This document shows positions 8,461-17,082 of a DNA stretch of 64,000 nucleotides, in pieces; within the stretch, counting starts at the first letter, position 1, and the number at the start of each line of letters is the position of its first letter. Source of the DNA: Achromobacter xylosoxidans (GTDB lineage Bacteria > Pseudomonadota > Gammaproteobacteria > Burkholderiales > Burkholderiaceae_B); contig NZ_MTLG01000112.1 of assembly GCF_002192695.1 (NCBI RefSeq), positions 174,045 to 238,044 on the forward strand, in the 5' to 3' direction. Below the pieces are notes generated by a model. It was not told the DNA's origin and made no database searches. It was given only the letters and a program-made list of their open reading frames with translations. The translations under genes were made by a program, and so were the position numbers.

Positions 8461-9444
8461 TCATTGACCCAGGCTGCCAAGTTCCTTGATGAGCCCGGGC
8501 ACCACCGAATACTCCTCCCGGTACTCCCGCAAGAATTCCTCCGGCGCATTGCCGATCGCATCGAAGCCGATGTTCTCCAGATACTTGCCGAACTCCGGAT
8601 CGCGCACCACCTGCCGGGCCGCCGCCGCAAGCTTCTGTACCACGTCCGCAGGCATGCCGGCGGGGCCGCTCAAGCCGACCCAGGCCTTGTTCTTGAATAT
8701 GAAGGCGTCGTATCCCGCTTCGGCGAAGGTCTGGACTTCCGGCAGCAACGCCGAACGCTTGTCGCCGATGACGGCGATGGCCTTGACCTTGCCGTCCGCG
8801 ATCATGGGCGCGGCAATGCTGGTGGAGGTGAAGGTGAACGCCAATTGGCCGCCCAACAGATCCGTCATGGCCGGCGGCGATCCCTTGTAGGGGACATCAA
8901 TGAACTTTACTGAAGACTGCCTGGCCAGGCTCTCCATGATCAGCTGCGGGTACGAGCCCGGGCCGTATGAACCATAAGCCAGGGGAATCTGCGCAGTCCG
9001 TGCCTGCTGGACCGCGCCCGCCAGATCCGCGGCCTGCATGGACTTGTTCGCGACGAGCACCGGGCCGGAAGCAGCAATCTTGCTGATCAGCGTGAAATCG
9101 CGCTGCGGGTCATAGGGCACCTTCATGGTGACGGTCGAAGAAATGAGCGCATCACCCACGCTCAGCATCATGGTGTAGCCATCTGGCTTGGCGCGCGCCA
9201 CCTCGGTAGCGCCGATGGTTCCGGCCGCGCCGGGCTTGTTTTCAATCACGATGGGCGCGCCAAGCTGCGCGGACATGAGTTCGCCCAGCTTGCGTCCAAT
9301 GGCATCGATGGGAGCGCCCGCCGAAGAGGGAACGATCCAGCGGATGGGCCGGTTCGGGTAGGAAGCTTGAGCCGTGGCGACGACGCTGCTCAGCGTCATG
9401 GCGCACGCCAGCGCTATTCCCAGTGTTTTCTTGATGACAGCCAT
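8461..9444 (-). CDS. Bug-family tripartite tricarboxylate receptor (periplasmic)
   Basis: The 327-residue product has a signal peptide ending near VVATAQA, then YPNRPIRWIVPSSAGAPID, IVIENKPGAAG, AKPDGYTMM and VPYKGSPPAMTDLLGG, all standard Bug features. A very good RBS (AAGGAGGAG) precedes the ATG. It lies 27 bp downstream of an alpha/beta hydrolase gene and is probably co-transcribed with it. Together they would bind and then hydrolyse an ester or lactone-like compound. The ligand cannot be predicted from sequence. Confidence 0.92.
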   Translation of the reverse strand: MAVIKKTLGIALACAMTLSSVVATAQASYPNRPIRWIVPSSAGAPIDAIGRKLGELMSAQLGAPIVIENKPGAAGTIGATEVARAKPDGYTMMLSVGDALISSTVTMKVPYDPQRDFTLISKIAASGPVLVANKSMQAADLAGAVQQARTAQIPLAYGSYGPGSYPQLIMESLARQSSVKFIDVPYKGSPPAMTDLLGGQLAFTFTSTSIAAPMIADGKVKAIAVIGDKRSALLPEVQTFAEAGYDAFIFKNKAWVGLSGPAGMPADVVQKLAAAARQVVRDPEFGKYLENIGFDAIGNAPEEFLREYREEYSVVPGLIKELGSLGQ

Positions 9445-9471
9445 TTTGTCTCCTCCTTGCGGGAGCCGGAA

Positions 9472-10257
9472 TCAGTTGTGCGCGTCCAGGAACTCAAGCA
9501 CCACGCGGTTGAACTCGTCCGCCGTTTCGAAATACGGCGAGTGGCCGGATTCTTCGAAGGTGTACTTCTGGCTGCCAGGCAGCAACTCCGCGACCAGATG
9601 GTGGCTTTCCGGCGTGAGGAAATCATCGTGGCTGCCGCCCGTCATCAGGGTCGGCACGCGGTAGCCTGCGAGTTCGGATGGATGGATCTTGACGTCGTCG
9701 GCCTGCATGGTCAGCGCCAGGAAGCCTTTCGGGTTGAGCGCCTTGATGCAACCGTACAGGTGCAGCATCTCGGGCCGGGCTTCGACGTTCTTGCGATTCC
9801 AGCCGATGCTCTTGCTGCGCAGGTCATGGCGGCCGTCATCGAAGGTCTTGCCGGCCTTGCGCAGGATCTCCCAGGTCTCGGGCGAATAGGCTGGCGTCGG
9901 CGAGCCGCTGATGAACAGCGTCTGGACGCGTTCCGGCTGCTTCACGGCCAGCGGCAGGCCCGCCCATGCGCCCAGCGACTGGCACACGAGGTTTACTTTG
10001 CCTATGCCTTCCTGGTCCAGGATGGCCAGCACGTCCGCGGGGTAATGACGCGGATGGTTGCCCTCCGGCGCGCAGGGAGAGTTCTTGAACCCCCGCAGGT
10101 CCATCACGATGACCTTATATTTGCCGGCGAAGAAAGGCACTTGCTGGTACCAGCAAATGGTGTTGCCGCCGCCGCCATGGATGAACAGGACGGGCGCGCC
10201 GTCGCCATAGGTTTCGTAGTAGATGCGGGTGTCGTCGGGTGCGGTTGCATAAGGCAC
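9472..10257 (-). CDS. Alpha/beta-fold hydrolase
   Basis: The 261-residue product contains the HGGGGNT oxyanion loop, the nucleophile elbow CQSLGAW (serine in a C-x-S-x-G variant of GxSxG), an acid residue in GSHDDFLTP and the catalytic histidine in ESGHSPYF. The frame stays open to 10368, but the GTG at 10257 is preferred: AAGGAG stands six bases before it, and homologous sequence starts at PYATAPDDTRIYYE. It probably cleaves an ester or C-C bond in a catabolic step. It is divergent from the GlxA-type regulator, which may control it and the downstream Bug receptor. Confidence 0.85.
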   Translation of the reverse strand: MPYATAPDDTRIYYETYGDGAPVLFIHGGGGNTICWYQQVPFFAGKYKVIVMDLRGFKNSPCAPEGNHPRHYPADVLAILDQEGIGKVNLVCQSLGAWAGLPLAVKQPERVQTLFISGSPTPAYSPETWEILRKAGKTFDDGRHDLRSKSIGWNRKNVEARPEMLHLYGCIKALNPKGFLALTMQADDVKIHPSELAGYRVPTLMTGGSHDDFLTPESHHLVAELLPGSQKYTFEESGHSPYFETADEFNRVVLEFLDAHN

Positions 10258-10348
10258 GAAAAGCTCCTTGGAGGGATCGGTTGATCTAATATCTGCGTGT
10301 TGATTTTGTTCGATCTCCTGCGGAAACACCGCGCTCCAGACAGACATC

Positions 10349-11413
10349 ATGGGTGCCGCTCCAGACAACTACCCTCTGCATGTGGACCTGCTGCTGCCAG
10401 CCGGCAGGCTGAATGGCCCCATCCATGCCGCGATCGATACTTTCCGCACCGCCAACGGTATTGCCCGCAGCCGCAGCGGGCAGGCGTCCGGCCATGTGGT
10501 GACTTGGCGCTGCGCGGGCGCGGCCCTGCCGGCGGGAACGGACTCCGCATCCGAACACCAGTGCTTTCTGCCGCCGGGCGCGCCGGATTCGGCAACGGAG
10601 CGCGCCATCTTCGTGCCTCCGCTGGAAACGGTCTCGGTGCCGCAGCTGCGCGCCTGCGTCGCAAGCAACGAAACCGTGCTGCGCGAAATCCGCGGCGCCG
10701 TGGCGGATAAGCGCTATGTCTGCGCGGTCGGCACCGGCGTCTGGCTGGTCGCGGCGGCGGGCGTCCTGGACAGGATGCAAGCGCCCGTGCAATGGGCGTA
10801 CCAATCAGGTTTCGCGCGCACCCATCCGGACCTGGCCATCGCCAACGATCCAATTGTCTGGGCCGACGAGCGCATCCTGCTGGCTGGCACCCCTTCATTG
10901 GCCTATGACTGCGTGCTTGAGCTGATGGACCGCGCAGGCATCGCCGGACTGGCCGGTGCCTCGCGCGACAAGCTCGTCTTCGATCCCGCGCGGCAGTTCA
11001 TCGCCTCGACGCTGCCCATAGACAAGGTCAGCGGCCTCACGCGCGACAGCCCGCTATATCGGGCCGTCCAGTGGCTGCTGGCGCATGCGCAGGAAGCCGT
11101 GACGATAGGCGACGCCGCGCAGCATGCGGCCGTCAGCGAAAGGACCCTGGCGCGCCTATTTCGGATGCACCTGACGATTACGCCTCATGAATTCCTCACT
11201 GACGTACGGATGCGGAAAAGCCAGATGTGGCTGGAGGTGACGCTGCGCTCGGTGGAGGACATAGCCAATGACTGCGGCTATCAGGACGTCGCGGCCTTCC
11301 GCCGCGCCTTCAAGCGCAAGTTCGGCGTTACGCCGGCGGATTACCGGCGCGAGTACACGCAGCGCGGGCCGCGGGCGCGATGGAAGATGGAACAGTATGG
11401 AAGCGAGGAGTAG
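10349..11413 (+). CDS. GlxA-type AraC-family transcriptional regulator
   Basis: The 354-residue product has a DJ-1/PfpI-like (GATase1-like) N-terminal domain (about 1-210) with the CAVGTGVWLVAAAGVL segment. It ends in an AraC helix-turn-helix pair (about 250-345) showing SERTLARLFRMHLTITPHEF and CGYQDVAAFRRAFKRKFGVTPADYR. Such regulators usually act on neighbouring catabolic genes. It is transcribed away from the alpha/beta hydrolase with about 90 bp between the two starts, the typical arrangement for shared control. No strong RBS is visible before the ATG. Confidence 0.87.
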   Translation: MGAAPDNYPLHVDLLLPAGRLNGPIHAAIDTFRTANGIARSRSGQASGHVVTWRCAGAALPAGTDSASEHQCFLPPGAPDSATERAIFVPPLETVSVPQLRACVASNETVLREIRGAVADKRYVCAVGTGVWLVAAAGVLDRMQAPVQWAYQSGFARTHPDLAIANDPIVWADERILLAGTPSLAYDCVLELMDRAGIAGLAGASRDKLVFDPARQFIASTLPIDKVSGLTRDSPLYRAVQWLLAHAQEAVTIGDAAQHAAVSERTLARLFRMHLTITPHEFLTDVRMRKSQMWLEVTLRSVEDIANDCGYQDVAAFRRAFKRKFGVTPADYRREYTQRGPRARWKMEQYGSEE

Positions 11414-11551
11414 CGGGCGGAGATATCCTGCGCCCTGGCGAAACTCGGGGCGGTCGCATGGGCATGCAAGAATACATGGCCCATGCCATGCGGGGGACTG
11501 GCTGCTGGGATCGCCAGGAATGCGCGTGGAACACTCAGGGACTCGAACACT

Positions 11552-12085
11552 ATGGGAATTTCCGCGGCGGCCAGCCACCGGCTGCGCATGCTGCTCGGCG
11601 GAGCAGCTTCAATCGTCTTTGCCTGGTACTGCTTCCACGGATTGGGGTGGCTTGCGCGCAGGGTCGGGATAGTCCCGATCGTGCACTACGATCCGCCGGT
11701 AATCCAGTGGCTTCAAATCGGCGACCCGATATTTCAAAGCTGGTACCAGGTCCGCGTGTCGGAAGACTTTACGCTAGCCGGCCTCGCGCTCATTTTCCTG
11801 ACCCTGGTACTGTCCTATTACGTCGCACGCGTAGCCTATCACCTCAGCTTCGCGAAGGTCTTTACCCGTTACGACCGTTGGTTTCTTGCGGGATGGATGA
11901 TCGGCGCGCCCTTGATGGCCGCGCTGGGGCACATACTCGTCTTCATGGTGTTCGAGCATCCCTGGGCGCAGCGATGGCCCACGCTTTCCGGCGCAGCCAT
12001 GCTGATCGCTTTTTCCGGGTCGGCGAAACTGTATGTGGATTCCTGGCAATGGATCATGCGCCGGCGCAGGGTTCATCCGATCTGA
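11552..12085 (+). CDS. Small membrane protein of unknown function
   Basis: The 177-residue product has about four hydrophobic segments (roughly residues 12-30, 70-92, 108-128 and 145-160), so it is an inner-membrane protein. I recognise no family. The frame is open from 11483, but the ATG at 11552 begins a typical short basic lead before the first membrane segment. A longer open frame overlapping it (11380-12198) lacks membrane or family features and is discarded. It lies between the AraC-type regulator and the GNAT-Rnk fusion gene, with about 100-140 bp either side. Confidence 0.6.
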   Translation: MGISAAASHRLRMLLGGAASIVFAWYCFHGLGWLARRVGIVPIVHYDPPVIQWLQIGDPIFQSWYQVRVSEDFTLAGLALIFLTLVLSYYVARVAYHLSFAKVFTRYDRWFLAGWMIGAPLMAALGHILVFMVFEHPWAQRWPTLSGAAMLIAFSGSAKLYVDSWQWIMRRRRVHPI

Positions 12086-12182
12086 CACGCCTCCCCGGCC
12101 TGGCACGCGGCGTCCTTTCCGGGCCTGCCCAGCATCCATCCGCATTCCGTCCTAAAATGCGCGGTTTGCCGAAAGAACCGTC

Positions 12183-13145
12183 ATGGCCGTCGCCATGAAG
12201 GGCTTTCATCCTTTACAAATGAGTGTGGTGAAGATGAACAAGCCTTTCATTTCGCTGTGCCCGGAAATTACTCGGGCACATGCGCTGACTCTGATGGATT
12301 GGTTGGAAGATGAACGCGTTACCTGCTATCTGAGCGATTCGCGCCATGTCTCCCGCTTCATCGAGCAAGCCATCGATCGGACGCAACTGCCGATCCTGAC
12401 TCATCTGTTCAACCAAGGCGGCCGGTTCTTCATGGCCTATGACCGGCACGACGTCCCCATCGGTTTCGTGCGCCTGGTCAAGAGCGGCCCGGACTGCGAG
12501 ATCGTCCTGGTCATCGGAGACTGCGACAACTGGGGCCGCAACCTTGGCGCCAGCACGATCCGCGAAGGCATGAAGCTGGCCTTCCTCGACATGCGGGCCG
12601 AGAAGCTCATCGCCAAGATTCATCCGGACAACGCGCGCTCGCTGAAGACCTTTCTGCGCAGCGGCTTTCTGCTTGAAGCCGAAACGCCGACACTGAAGTC
12701 GTTTTCCATGACTGCGGGGCGCTATCTCCGGCTCTTGCGCGAAGGCGCCGTTGGCGACTCCACCGATATCTACATCACTGAAATCGACAAGGCCCGGCTC
12801 AAGAGCCTGATCGAACTCGAGCAAGGCCCGACTATTGTCGAGCTCGAGCACGAGCTGGAGCGAGCCATCATCGTCAAGCCGCAGCAGGTAGCGCGGGACG
12901 TGGTCACGATGAACTCCAGGGCCTTGCTGCAGCTGGACGACGAAGAAATGGAAGTGGCCCTGGTCTACCCTGAAGACGCCGACAGCAGTACCGGAAAGTT
13001 TTCCGTATGTTCCGACGTAGGCGCCGCCATCCTGGGCTATCAAGAAGGGGACACCGTCGACTGGCGGATTTCGGACCGGACCCGCCGGATCGGGATCAGG
13101 AAAGTGCTTTATCAGCCGGAAGCCGCAGGCGATTTCCACCTGTAG
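12183..13145 (+). CDS. GNAT acetyltransferase fused to an Rnk/GreA-like C-terminal domain
   Basis: The 320-residue product has two parts. Residues about 20-185 are GNAT-like, with PIGFVRLV, the NWGRNLGASTIREGM acetyl-CoA-loop region and KLIAKIHPDNARSLKTFLRSGF. Residues about 230-315 match the Rnk/GreA C-terminal FKBP-like domain (VTMNSRALLQLDDEEMEVALVYPEDAD and GAAILGYQEGDTVDW), which in Rnk binds RNA polymerase. Fusions of this type are annotated in Bordetella relatives as bifunctional GNAT/nucleoside-diphosphate-kinase regulator. Internal Met codons at 12219 and 12234 are alternative starts, and the latter is reasonable. Acetylation substrate unknown. Confidence 0.8.
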   Translation: MAVAMKGFHPLQMSVVKMNKPFISLCPEITRAHALTLMDWLEDERVTCYLSDSRHVSRFIEQAIDRTQLPILTHLFNQGGRFFMAYDRHDVPIGFVRLVKSGPDCEIVLVIGDCDNWGRNLGASTIREGMKLAFLDMRAEKLIAKIHPDNARSLKTFLRSGFLLEAETPTLKSFSMTAGRYLRLLREGAVGDSTDIYITEIDKARLKSLIELEQGPTIVELEHELERAIIVKPQQVARDVVTMNSRALLQLDDEEMEVALVYPEDADSSTGKFSVCSDVGAAILGYQEGDTVDWRISDRTRRIGIRKVLYQPEAAGDFHL

Positions 13146-13168
13146 GTTTGCCGGGTGAAATAGGCATC

Positions 13169-14425
13169 CTAGCTACGAAAGCGCTCGATCGTAAGCCCCT
13201 CGAGGTCGATTTCGGGCTTGCGGCCACATACCAGATCCGCCACGATCCGGGACGTTCCGCAAGCCTGGGTCCAGCCGTTCGAGCCATGCCCGCTATTGAG
13301 AAACAGCCCGTTCCAACCCGAGCTTCCGAGAATGGGGGGACCATCCGGCGTCATGGGGCGCAGGCCCGCCCAGAACGTGGCGTTGGCATAGTCGATACCG
13401 TTTGGGAACAGGCTACGCACCGCTCGGACCAGCACATCCTTGCGGCCCGCCTTCAATGACAGGTCGTGGCCAACCAGTTCGGCCATGCCCGCCGCGCGGA
13501 TTCTGTTGCCCAGTCGTGAAATCATGACCTTGTTGTGTTCATCCATGACCGACATATTGGGCGCTTGATCGGCATTGGTCACCCGCGCGGTAATGGAATA
13601 GCCTTTGAGCGGATAGACGGGAAGCTCGATCCCCAGCGGCGCAAGCAATGCGGGAGCCTGGTTGCCCAAGGCGACAACGGTGGCATCGGCCTTCAGTACG
13701 CCGCCAGAGGTCTCGGCACCCACCACCCGCCCGCCCTCATGCAGCAATCGCCGCACCTCGGTGTCGAAGCGGAACTTCACGCCTGCACGCTGAAGCCAGG
13801 CGGCCAATGCCTGGCAGAAAATGTGGCTATCGCCGGAGGCATCGGCCGGTAAATGAAGGCCGCCCGCGATCTTGGCGGTGGCGTCTCGCAAGGCCGGCTC
13901 GACTGCCAGCGCATCGCGCCCGTTCAACACACTGTGGGGAATGCCGAATTCCTTCAGTGCGCTGGCGGCAATATTGCCGTACCGGCACTCCGCTTCGGTC
14001 TGGAATAGCTGCAACACGCCGCCCGCATGAAAATCGAACGTGATCGGCGTTTCGGCCATCAGCTGTTTCAGGCAAGCAAGGCTATAGTGGGCCACGCGCT
14101 GCATGCGCAGCTTGTTGACGCGGAATCGCGGCGCATTGCATTCCATCAGCCAGCGCCGGGTCCAACGAAGCCTTTCAAATTCGGGCCAAAGCGAAAAGCG
14201 CACAGGGGCATCGGCTTGCAACGCCATCTTCAATACCTTGAGCGGCATTCCCGGCGCCGCCCATGGCGCTGCAAAACTCGGACACAAACCGCCCGCATTG
14301 CCGAAGCTGGTTTCCATTCCTGCCGCCGAGCGGCGTTCCACGACTTCGACGTCGTGGCCTTCGCGGCAGAGGTAGTAGGCCGTTGTGGCGCCGACTACGC
14401 CGGATCCTAGGATGAGAACTTTCAT
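13169..14425 (-). CDS. dadA: D-amino-acid dehydrogenase-like FAD oxidoreductase
   Basis: The 418-residue product is a DAO-fold flavoprotein of the DadA type. It begins with the dinucleotide-binding GSGVVGATTAYYL and the EVVERR strand end, then TSFGNAGGLCPSFAAPWAAPG, and ends with FLNSGHGSNGWTQACGTS. DadA oxidises D-amino acids to 2-oxo acids at the membrane, passing electrons to the quinone pool. The ATG at 14425 is chosen because it puts the FAD motif at the N-terminus, as in DadA; the frame itself opens at 14509. It is divergent from the BisC-like gene, with inverted repeats between them. Other D-amino-acid or imino-acid substrates are possible. Confidence 0.82.
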   Translation of the reverse strand: MKVLILGSGVVGATTAYYLCREGHDVEVVERRSAAGMETSFGNAGGLCPSFAAPWAAPGMPLKVLKMALQADAPVRFSLWPEFERLRWTRRWLMECNAPRFRVNKLRMQRVAHYSLACLKQLMAETPITFDFHAGGVLQLFQTEAECRYGNIAASALKEFGIPHSVLNGRDALAVEPALRDATAKIAGGLHLPADASGDSHIFCQALAAWLQRAGVKFRFDTEVRRLLHEGGRVVGAETSGGVLKADATVVALGNQAPALLAPLGIELPVYPLKGYSITARVTNADQAPNMSVMDEHNKVMISRLGNRIRAAGMAELVGHDLSLKAGRKDVLVRAVRSLFPNGIDYANATFWAGLRPMTPDGPPILGSSGWNGLFLNSGHGSNGWTQACGTSRIVADLVCGRKPEIDLEGLTIERFRS

Positions 14426-14561
14426 GGGCATGGTTGTCTTGGTCGATCGCGATATCCGCGGCGTGGCCGGAAGGTGCAGCCCGACAGTGCCCCGCCTGAC
14501 TGGATTCAAGGATAAAGGGTGCCGGAGTGAAATTTATTTCATTGTTTTGATGTCTACCCGC

Positions 14562-14621
14562 GTGAATGGGAAAAATATTCACCTGCCGTGTTGTTAGCAT
14601 TGAATGGCGCGTTGAATATTC
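14562..14621. promoter_or_regulatory. Inverted repeats in the dadA/bisC divergent promoter region
   Basis: The intergenic stretch between the two divergent genes turns AT-rich and contains GTGAAT (14562-14567) mirrored by ATTCAC (14577-14582), and a perfect 8-bp palindrome GAATATTC (14614-14621). They share the half-site GAAT. This could be an operator for a regulator of both genes; which regulator is unknown. Confidence 0.35.
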
Positions 14622-14677
14622 GCAATCGGTCCGGATCCTCGAAATGCGCGAACCCTGGGCCAGAACCTCGTCAAATC

Positions 14678-16996
14678 ATGTCTGAACAGATTCGCCGCTT
14701 CCCCTCGCTCTCTCACTGGGGCGCATACACCGCGGTCACGCAAGGCGGCCGGCTGATCGATTGCGAGCCGTTCGCCCACGACAGCGCTCCCTCGAGCATC
14801 CTGCAATCGATGCCTGCCATGGTCCACTCGCCGCTACGGGTGAACCGGCCAGCCATTCGGAAGGGATGGCTGCGCGATCGGCACCTGTGCGACGGGAGCG
14901 AGCGCGGACGTGACGACTATGTAGAGGTCAGTTGGGACGAAGCCCTTGCGGCAGTCCACTCGGAACTCCAGCGTGTGAGGGCGGAGCATGGCAGCGAGGC
15001 CATTTTTGGCGGCTCATATGGCTGGTCATCGGCAGGCCGGCTGCACCATGCGCGCACCCAGACGCACCGCTTCCTGAACGCCGGCGGCGGCTTTACGAAT
15101 CAGGCGGGGAACTACAGCTGGGGCACCGCGCAGTTTCTGCTGCCCCATGTGATCGGCACCTATACGCCGGTGACAGGCCGCGTGACGGACTGGAACAGCG
15201 TCACGAGCCATACGCGGCTGCTGATCGCATTTGGCGGCATGCCGTTGCGCAATACGCAGATCACCTCGGGCGGCGCCGGGGACCATCCCGTGCCCGGGCA
15301 GATCGAACGGGCGGTGGCAGCGGGCATGGAGCTTGTGGTCATAAGCCCAACCCGGGGCGATGTTCCTCCCGGCGTGCGCGCGCGCTGGATTCCCATTCGT
15401 CCCAACACCGACGCCGCCTTGATGCTGGCAATGATTCAGACGCTGATCGCCGATGGCGTCCACGACGAGGAGTTCCTCCAGGTCCATTGCGTAGGATTTC
15501 CGGCCTTGCGCGATTATCTGGCAGGCAAGGCGGACGGAACCCCCAAGACGCCCGAATGGGCCGAGGCGATCTGCGATGTCCCGGCCGAGACGATCCGCGC
15601 GCTCGCGCGCCAGGCGCGCAACACTCGCACGATGCTGACTTGCGCATGGTCATTGCAACGCGCTCATCGCGGTGAACAGCCGTATTGGGCAAGCATTGCG
15701 CTTGCCGCTGCGCTGGGGCATATCGGGCTGCCTGGCGGGGGCTTTGCGTTTGGGCATGCGTCCATGAATGGCGCCGGAAACCCGCGCATGGAGATTGCAG
15801 GGCCCGCCATGGAATCAGGGCGCAATCCGACCGGCTCGGTGATTCCTGTTGCCCGGATCACCGACATGCTGCTGCATCCTGGCCAGCGCTACGAATTCAA
15901 TGGGCGGGAAGGTACCTATCCGGACATCAAGTTGGTGTACTGGGCCGGCGGCAACCCCTTCCACCACCAGCAGGACCTGAATCGATTCAGCCGCGCATGG
16001 AGCCGGCCGCAAACAATAGTCGCCCACGAGATCTGGTGGACACCCATGGCGCGACGCTCGGACATCGTGCTGCCGGCCACCACCACGCTGGAAAGAAACG
16101 ACATCGGCGGTTCGACGCGCGACCGCCACGTGTTCGCCATGCATCAGGCCCTGGCGCCGATCGGCTCCAGCCGCAATGACTTCGACATATACCGGGAACT
16201 GGCCGCGCTGGGCGGCTACGAACATGCCTTTACCGAAGGCCGGGGCGAGATGGAGTGGGTACGGCATATCTACGAATCCATGGTCAAGGAATGGCGCGGC
16301 AGCGGCCATACGGCCCCTGATTTCGATGCTTTCTGGAGCCGCGGGTTCGTGGAAATTCCCGAGCCAGAAACACCGTTCGTGCTGTTCGAAGAGTTCCGTC
16401 GCGACCCCGAAACCAATCCGCTGCGTACCCCGTCGGGGCGCATCGAGCTGTATTCGGAAAAAATCGCCGGATTCGGTTATGCCGATTGCCCGCCCCACCC
16501 CAGTTGGCTGGCGCCGGACGAATGGCTTGGATCACCCAAGGCGGCCCAGTGGCCGCTGCATCTGCTCACCCCGCAGCCCGCAGGCAAGCTCCATTCCCAA
16601 ATGGACGGCGGCAAGACATCGGTGGACCTCAAGGTCAATGGCCGGGAGGCGCTGCGCATCGCGCCGTCGGATGCGCAAGCGCGGCGCATCGGCCAACATG
16701 ATCTCGTCAAGGTCTACAACGACCGTGGCGCCTGCCTTGCGACCGCGGTGATCGACGCCGACCTCAAGCCTGGCGTGGTGGCTCTGCCTACGGGAGCATG
16801 GTTTGACGCTGTCGACGAGAAGCTGGAGATCCACGGCAACCCCAACGTGTTGACGATCGACGTGGGCACTTCCCGCTTGACTCAGGGAAGCAGTGCCCAG
16901 TCTGCACTGGTGGAGGTGGTGCGCTGGGAACAAGCTACGCCGTTGGTGCGGGCCCTGGAGGTACCGGTAATCGTCAAATTGGATCGCGCCGCATAG
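14678..16996 (+). CDS. bisC: Molybdopterin oxidoreductase, biotin/methionine-sulfoxide reductase type
   Basis: The 772-residue product is close to E. coli BisC in length. It lacks an N-terminal iron-sulfur motif and twin-arginine signal, as expected of the cytoplasmic BisC branch of the DMSO-reductase family. Visible are HWGAYTA at the start, GGSYGWSSAGRLHHARTQTHR, the serine molybdenum ligand in NYSWGTAQ (Ser147), MNGAGNPRMEIAG, and the C-terminal molybdopterin domain with LLTPQPAGKLHSQMD. The ATG at 14678 fits the family start; the longer frame from 14588 adds unrelated residues. It reduces free sulfoxides. TorA-like N- or S-oxide reduction is less likely given the lack of a leader. The gene symbol denotes family resemblance. 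Confidence 0.84.
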   Translation: MSEQIRRFPSLSHWGAYTAVTQGGRLIDCEPFAHDSAPSSILQSMPAMVHSPLRVNRPAIRKGWLRDRHLCDGSERGRDDYVEVSWDEALAAVHSELQRVRAEHGSEAIFGGSYGWSSAGRLHHARTQTHRFLNAGGGFTNQAGNYSWGTAQFLLPHVIGTYTPVTGRVTDWNSVTSHTRLLIAFGGMPLRNTQITSGGAGDHPVPGQIERAVAAGMELVVISPTRGDVPPGVRARWIPIRPNTDAALMLAMIQTLIADGVHDEEFLQVHCVGFPALRDYLAGKADGTPKTPEWAEAICDVPAETIRALARQARNTRTMLTCAWSLQRAHRGEQPYWASIALAAALGHIGLPGGGFAFGHASMNGAGNPRMEIAGPAMESGRNPTGSVIPVARITDMLLHPGQRYEFNGREGTYPDIKLVYWAGGNPFHHQQDLNRFSRAWSRPQTIVAHEIWWTPMARRSDIVLPATTTLERNDIGGSTRDRHVFAMHQALAPIGSSRNDFDIYRELAALGGYEHAFTEGRGEMEWVRHIYESMVKEWRGSGHTAPDFDAFWSRGFVEIPEPETPFVLFEEFRRDPETNPLRTPSGRIELYSEKIAGFGYADCPPHPSWLAPDEWLGSPKAAQWPLHLLTPQPAGKLHSQMDGGKTSVDLKVNGREALRIAPSDAQARRIGQHDLVKVYNDRGACLATAVIDADLKPGVVALPTGAWFDAVDEKLEIHGNPNVLTIDVGTSRLTQGSSAQSALVEVVRWEQATPLVRALEVPVIVKLDRAA

Positions 16997-17038
16997 CCCT
17001 CAGGCCCGATGGCCGGATGCGGCCTTATCTGAACGCGC

Positions 17039-17063
17039 AGAGCGCCCCTGGGTGGGGCGCTCT
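17039..17063. terminator. Strong hairpin between convergent genes
   Basis: A perfect 10-bp GC-rich stem (AGAGCGCCCC at 17039-17048 and its complement at 17054-17063) with a 5-base loop lies between the end of the BisC-like gene and the end of the third Bug receptor. There is no clear T-run on either side, so it is not a classic intrinsic terminator. Position and stability suggest a bidirectional transcription stop. Confidence 0.55.
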
Positions 17064-17082
17064 GGTTCCTGGGGAAGCGGCC

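Noticed and set aside
11380..12198. 272-codon open frame overlapping the small membrane-protein gene
   Set aside because: No family or membrane features; the overlapping frame at 11552-12085 has clear transmembrane segments.
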